Assembly: GCA_034172985.1 (NCBI GenBank)
Contig: JAXFDY010000189.1
Coordinates: 1 to 64,000, forward strand
DNA from: CAG-303 sp034172985
Lineage (GTDB): Bacteria > Bacillota > Clostridia > Lachnospirales > Lachnospiraceae
Length of the DNA: 64,000 nt
Reading direction: 5' to 3'
Below the pieces are notes generated by a model that saw only the letters and a list, made by a program, of their open reading frames with translations, ran no database searches and was not told the DNA's origin. A program made the position numbers and the translations under genes. Positions 60,691 to 64,000 of this stretch are shown piece after piece. Each line of letters begins with the position of its first letter. The first letter of the stretch is position 1.

Positions 60691-62436
60691 ATGGCTTTAG
60701 ATGGAATTTCCATTTCTGCTCTTGTCCACGAACTAAATCAGAAGCTTTCCGGCGGCCGTTTTTTCAAGATTGCCCAGCCGGAAACAGATGAATTACAGAT
60801 TACAGTCAAACAGGCAAGAGAACAATATAAACTTTTAATATCTGCCAGCGCATCTCTGCCGCTAACTTACATTACCGAAAACAGCAAAACAAGTCCGCTG
60901 ACTGCTCCAAATTTTTGTATGGTATTAAGAAAACATTTATCCAATGCAAAGATTCTTGAGATTACCCAGCCTGGACTGGAAAGAATCATTCACTTTAAAA
61001 TGGAACATTATAACGAAATGGGTGATTTATGCCAGAAACTTTTGATTATTGAACTTATGGGAAAACATAGCAATATTATCTTTACGGAACCTGATGGAAA
61101 AATCATCGACAGTATTAAACATATCTCTGCCAATGTCAGTTCTGTAAGAGAGGTATTACCCGGAAGAACCTATTTTATTCCTGATACTGCACACAAAGCA
61201 AATCCTCTTGAAATCAATTGCGAAGATTTTTGCCATTTGATTGGTTCAAAACCTATGGGATGTGCCAAAGCTATTTACACATCACTCACCGGAATCAGTC
61301 CGCTTGCCGCACAGGATATCTGTTATCGTGCAGACATTGATGGGGATAAACCTGCCAATGTTCTGGCAGAGAATGAGCTTCAGAAGATTTATGAACAATT
61401 TTCATTGATAATAAATATGATACGAAAAGGTGATTACCATCCAAATATGATATGTAAAGGAGGCATTCCCGTTGATTTCAGTTCTTATCCGCTGACAGTA
61501 TTTGGCTCTGATTATGAACAGGAAAATTATCAATCCATGAGTCTCCTGTTGGAAAATTATTACGGAAAAAAGAATCTTGTGACAAGAATTCATCAAAAAT
61601 CTGTGGATTTACGAAAAATAATTCAGACAGCACTGGAAAAAGATTACAAAAAATATGATATTCAGGAAAAACAGCTTTCAGATACAAAAAAGCGGGAAAA
61701 ATATCAGATATACGGAGAATTGCTGACTGCCTATGCTTATCAGATTCCGGCTGGTCAGAAAGAAACTACCGTATTAAATTATTATACCAACGAGAATATT
61801 AAAATTCCTTTAGATCCTGAACTTTCACCTATGGATAATGCAAAAAAATATTTTGATAAATACGGAAAACTTAAACGGACTTACGAAGCACTTCATACAA
61901 TTATTGTTGAAACAAAAGAAGAAATCCAGCATCTGGAATCTTTGATGAATTCTTTAGATATTGCTGTCTCTGAAGATGATTTAAAAGAGCTGAAAGAAGA
62001 ACTGATTCAATCGGGATATATTCGCAGAAAATCGGGCGATAAAAAGGCCCGATATAAAAGTAGACCTTTTCACTATTTATCCAGTGACGGTTTCCATATG
62101 TATGTAGGTAAAAACAATCTTCAGAACGAAGAACTGACTTTTAAAACTGCAAATGGAGGCGACTGGTGGTTTCATTCCAAAACCTTTCCCGGTTCTCATG
62201 TGATTGTGAAAACAGAGGGAAAAGAGCTTCCTGATAAAACATTTGAAGAAGCAGCCCGCCTTGCTGCTTACTATTCAAAAGGAAAAGATCAGGAAAAAGT
62301 TGAAATTGATTATATTGAGCGAAAACATGTTAAAAAGGTTGCCGGTGCAAAACCGGGGTTCGTGATTTATCACACCAATTATTCCATGGCCATCCAGCCT
62401 GATATAACCGGAATTCAAGAAATCTCAAATTCATAA
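60691..62436 (+). CDS. rqcH: Rqc2 homologue RqcH (NFACT family)
   Basis: 581 residues. RqcH binds stalled large ribosomal subunits and directs poly-alanine tailing of stuck nascent chains. The N-terminal NFACT-N domain starts MALDGISISALVHEL; a charged helical middle (~290-430) and the NFACT-R domain follow (GFHMYVGKNNLQNEELTFK, then GGDWWFHSKTFPGSHVIVK). Formerly called fibronectin-binding protein. Full length. GAGG precedes the ATG. Confidence 0.95.
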   Translation: MALDGISISALVHELNQKLSGGRFFKIAQPETDELQITVKQAREQYKLLISASASLPLTYITENSKTSPLTAPNFCMVLRKHLSNAKILEITQPGLERIIHFKMEHYNEMGDLCQKLLIIELMGKHSNIIFTEPDGKIIDSIKHISANVSSVREVLPGRTYFIPDTAHKANPLEINCEDFCHLIGSKPMGCAKAIYTSLTGISPLAAQDICYRADIDGDKPANVLAENELQKIYEQFSLIINMIRKGDYHPNMICKGGIPVDFSSYPLTVFGSDYEQENYQSMSLLLENYYGKKNLVTRIHQKSVDLRKIIQTALEKDYKKYDIQEKQLSDTKKREKYQIYGELLTAYAYQIPAGQKETTVLNYYTNENIKIPLDPELSPMDNAKKYFDKYGKLKRTYEALHTIIVETKEEIQHLESLMNSLDIAVSEDDLKELKEELIQSGYIRRKSGDKKARYKSRPFHYLSSDGFHMYVGKNNLQNEELTFKTANGGDWWFHSKTFPGSHVIVKTEGKELPDKTFEEAARLAAYYSKGKDQEKVEIDYIERKHVKKVAGAKPGFVIYHTNYSMAIQPDITGIQEISNS

Positions 62437-62437
62437 T

Positions 62438-62485
62438 AAAATAGACCTTATTGCAATTCAAATTACAATAAGGTCTATTTTCATC
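62438..62485. terminator. Bidirectional terminator between rqcH and glgA
   Basis: A perfect 16-bp stem (AAAATAGACCTTATTG 62438-62453, CAATAAGGTCTATTTT 62466-62481) with T-rich ends on both strands. Confidence 0.85.
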
Positions 62486-62534
62486 TTATAGGAATTTCCT
62501 ATGCAATCACTCTTTCAGAGTGTTTACATTTATT

Positions 62535-63980
62535 TTACCATCCCAGTAATCTTGTATATAATTCTTCATATTTTCTTGCAGAACGTTTCCAGGAGAAATC
62601 TGCCTCCATGCCTCTATCTATAATCTTGTTCCATTCACGTTTTTTGTTATAGAACGTATGCTCAGCATAACGGATCGTATTCAACATCTCATGAGCATTA
62701 TAATTGGCAAAAGAAAATCCTGTTCCCTTTGATTCATATTCATTGTAAGGTTCTACTGTATCTTTTAATCCTCCCGTTTCACGAACAATCGGCACTGTAC
62801 CATATCGCAAACTCATTAACTGTGATAATCCACATGGTTCAAACAGTGACGGCATAAGGAATGCGTCACAAGATGCATATATCTTATGTGACAGTTCTTC
62901 AGAATAATAGATATTTGCAGACACGGTATTGTTATATTTCCAATCATAATGACGGAACATATTCTCGTACTTTTCTTCGCCTGTACCTAAAATGACAAAC
63001 TCAATTCCATCGGAACAAATCTCATCCATCACGCACTGGATTAAATCAAGTCCTTTCTGACTTGTCAATCTGGACACAAGACCTATCATGAAACGTCTCT
63101 CATCCTGTTCCAATCCTAACTGTTGCTGCAGACTACGCTTATTCTTAATCTTTTCTTTTCTGAAATTATTTACAGAATAATTCTGCACAATATACGGATC
63201 TGTTTCCGGATTATATGTATCATAATCAATACCATTAACAATACCAAATAGATTATTGCTTCTGGCCCTCATCAAGCCATCCAGAGTTTCTCCGTAAAAT
63301 TCAGTCTGTATTTCCTGAGCATATGTCTCACTGACTGTCGTTACATAATCTGCATAAACGATACCACCTTTCAGGAAATTAGCATCCTTATAATGAAGGA
63401 GCTTATCTGAGGTGAAATAATAGTCAGAAAGACCAACCATATCTTTTACCGTTTTTGCATCCCAGATACCCTGGAATTTTAAATTATGAATCGTCATGAT
63501 AGACTTGATTCCCCGATAAAAATCACCCTGTGCAAAAGTATCTTTCAGGAACACAGGAATCAAACCTGTCTGCCAGTCATGACAATGGATAATATCCGGT
63601 CGGAATCCTATTACCGGAAGTGCTGACAGTGCTGCTCTTGAAAAGAATGCAAACTTCTCAAGATCATAACAGATATCGCCATATGGTTTTGGACCACTAA
63701 AATAATATTCATTATCAATAAAGTAATAAGTGATACCCTCATACTCTGTCTTTAAAACACCCACATACTGGCTTCTCCATGCAAGATCCATGTAAAAATG
63801 AGTAACATATTCTAATTTATTTGCAAACTCTCCTTTCATACACTTATATTTTGGGATAATTACTCTGCAATCGTATTCGTCTTTATTAAAACTCTTTGGC
63901 AGAGAACCTACAACATCTGCAAGTCCTCCTGTTTTGATAAAAGGAACTGATTCAGAAGCGACAAATAATATTTTTTTCAT
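62535..63980 (-). CDS. glgA: Glycogen synthase (ADP-glucose type)
   Basis: 481 residues. GlgA extends alpha-1,4-glucan from ADP-glucose. The ADP-binding KTGGLADVVG is at 16-25, with HDWQTGLIP, GIVNGIDYDTYNPE, GLVSRLTSQKGLDL and the C-terminal catalytic FEPCGLSQLMSLRYGTVPIV. Full-length GT5 family. GGAGG precedes the ATG at 63980. Other glycogen genes are not visible in the window. Confidence 0.96.
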   Translation of the reverse strand: MKKILFVASESVPFIKTGGLADVVGSLPKSFNKDEYDCRVIIPKYKCMKGEFANKLEYVTHFYMDLAWRSQYVGVLKTEYEGITYYFIDNEYYFSGPKPYGDICYDLEKFAFFSRAALSALPVIGFRPDIIHCHDWQTGLIPVFLKDTFAQGDFYRGIKSIMTIHNLKFQGIWDAKTVKDMVGLSDYYFTSDKLLHYKDANFLKGGIVYADYVTTVSETYAQEIQTEFYGETLDGLMRARSNNLFGIVNGIDYDTYNPETDPYIVQNYSVNNFRKEKIKNKRSLQQQLGLEQDERRFMIGLVSRLTSQKGLDLIQCVMDEICSDGIEFVILGTGEEKYENMFRHYDWKYNNTVSANIYYSEELSHKIYASCDAFLMPSLFEPCGLSQLMSLRYGTVPIVRETGGLKDTVEPYNEYESKGTGFSFANYNAHEMLNTIRYAEHTFYNKKREWNKIIDRGMEADFSWKRSARKYEELYTRLLGW

Positions 63981-64000
63981 ACGTTTCCTCCATAATGAAA

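Noticed and set aside
62509..62524. Short hairpin CACTCT-TTC-AGAGTG after glgA
   Set aside because: 6-bp stem with no T-run; the strong bidirectional stem at 62438-62481 already serves as terminator.
1..64000. CRISPR arrays, prophage, transposases, toxin-antitoxin or defence genes
   Set aside because: Looked for repeat-spacer patterns and hallmark proteins on both strands; none found.

Overview
The window is 64 kb of an AT-rich chromosome from an anaerobic Clostridia-type Firmicute, most likely a Lachnospiraceae-like gut bacterium. The basis is gene content: Na+-pumping biotin decarboxylase subunits, SpoIIM- and YlbJ-like membrane proteins, RNase Y, RqcH, an archaeal/fungal-type Asd, a paired ACT/DUF711 module, a CinA reduced to its C-terminal domain, and chemotaxis genes (CheR and a methyl-accepting protein). 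Genus is not assigned. Most genes are on the minus strand in compact housekeeping operons, with strong AGGAGG-type ribosome binding sites. Many long open frames begin upstream of the real start, so starts were placed from those sites.

Layout. 0-5 kb: a truncated Fe-S scaffold-like gene, a membrane zinc-ribbon protein, a small HTH protein, an ABC-F ATPase and asd, then a tRNA-Thr(CGU) divergent from asd. 5-13.7 kb: degV, nitrilase, greA, parC-parE, a GNAT gene, uppP and a HAD phosphatase. 13.7-17 kb: a chemoreceptor with a C-terminal PilZ domain, divergent from a PAS-CPBP membrane protein. 17-25 kb: truA, tmcAL, DUF711/ACT, an MBL hydrolase, pepD, a YlbJ-like protein and a 26-residue small ORF. 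25-32 kb: a coiled-coil protein, coaD, rsmD, cheR, then rpsA-ispH-cmk-HI0933-rpiR. 32-33 kb: a broken RCC1-repeat gene, the only clearly decayed locus. 33-38.5 kb: a five-gene biotin carboxyltransferase/Na+ pump operon. 38.7-47.4 kb: two D,D-carboxypeptidases, scpAB, phosphoesterases and an LtaS-like protein. 47.4-52 kb: a PH-like protein, spoIIM, a NUDIX gene, proC and an aminotransferase. 52-64 kb: rny, recX-recA under LexA control, cinA, pgsA, rimO, rpoZ, yicC, a sirtuin, rqcH and glgA.

How they work together. Several operons couple core functions: the type II topoisomerase pair with GreA; the isoprenoid, CMP and S1 genes under one RpiR promoter; cell-wall carboxypeptidases with ScpAB; and RecA with RecX. 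The oad/mmd operon carries both an OadA-type (5S) and an MmdA-type (12S) carboxyltransferase around one biotin carrier and one Na+-pump beta subunit. This suggests transcarboxylation between oxaloacetate/pyruvate and an acyl-CoA, coupled to the sodium gradient. No prophage, transposase, CRISPR array or defence island was seen. The most unusual items are the PAS-CPBP fusion with an altered catalytic glutamate, the PilZ chemoreceptor, two structured intergenic elements (a near-perfect 50-bp palindrome and a 74-nt element), the small ORF, the mismatched tRNA-Thr, and the yicC-rpoZ junction lacking gmk.
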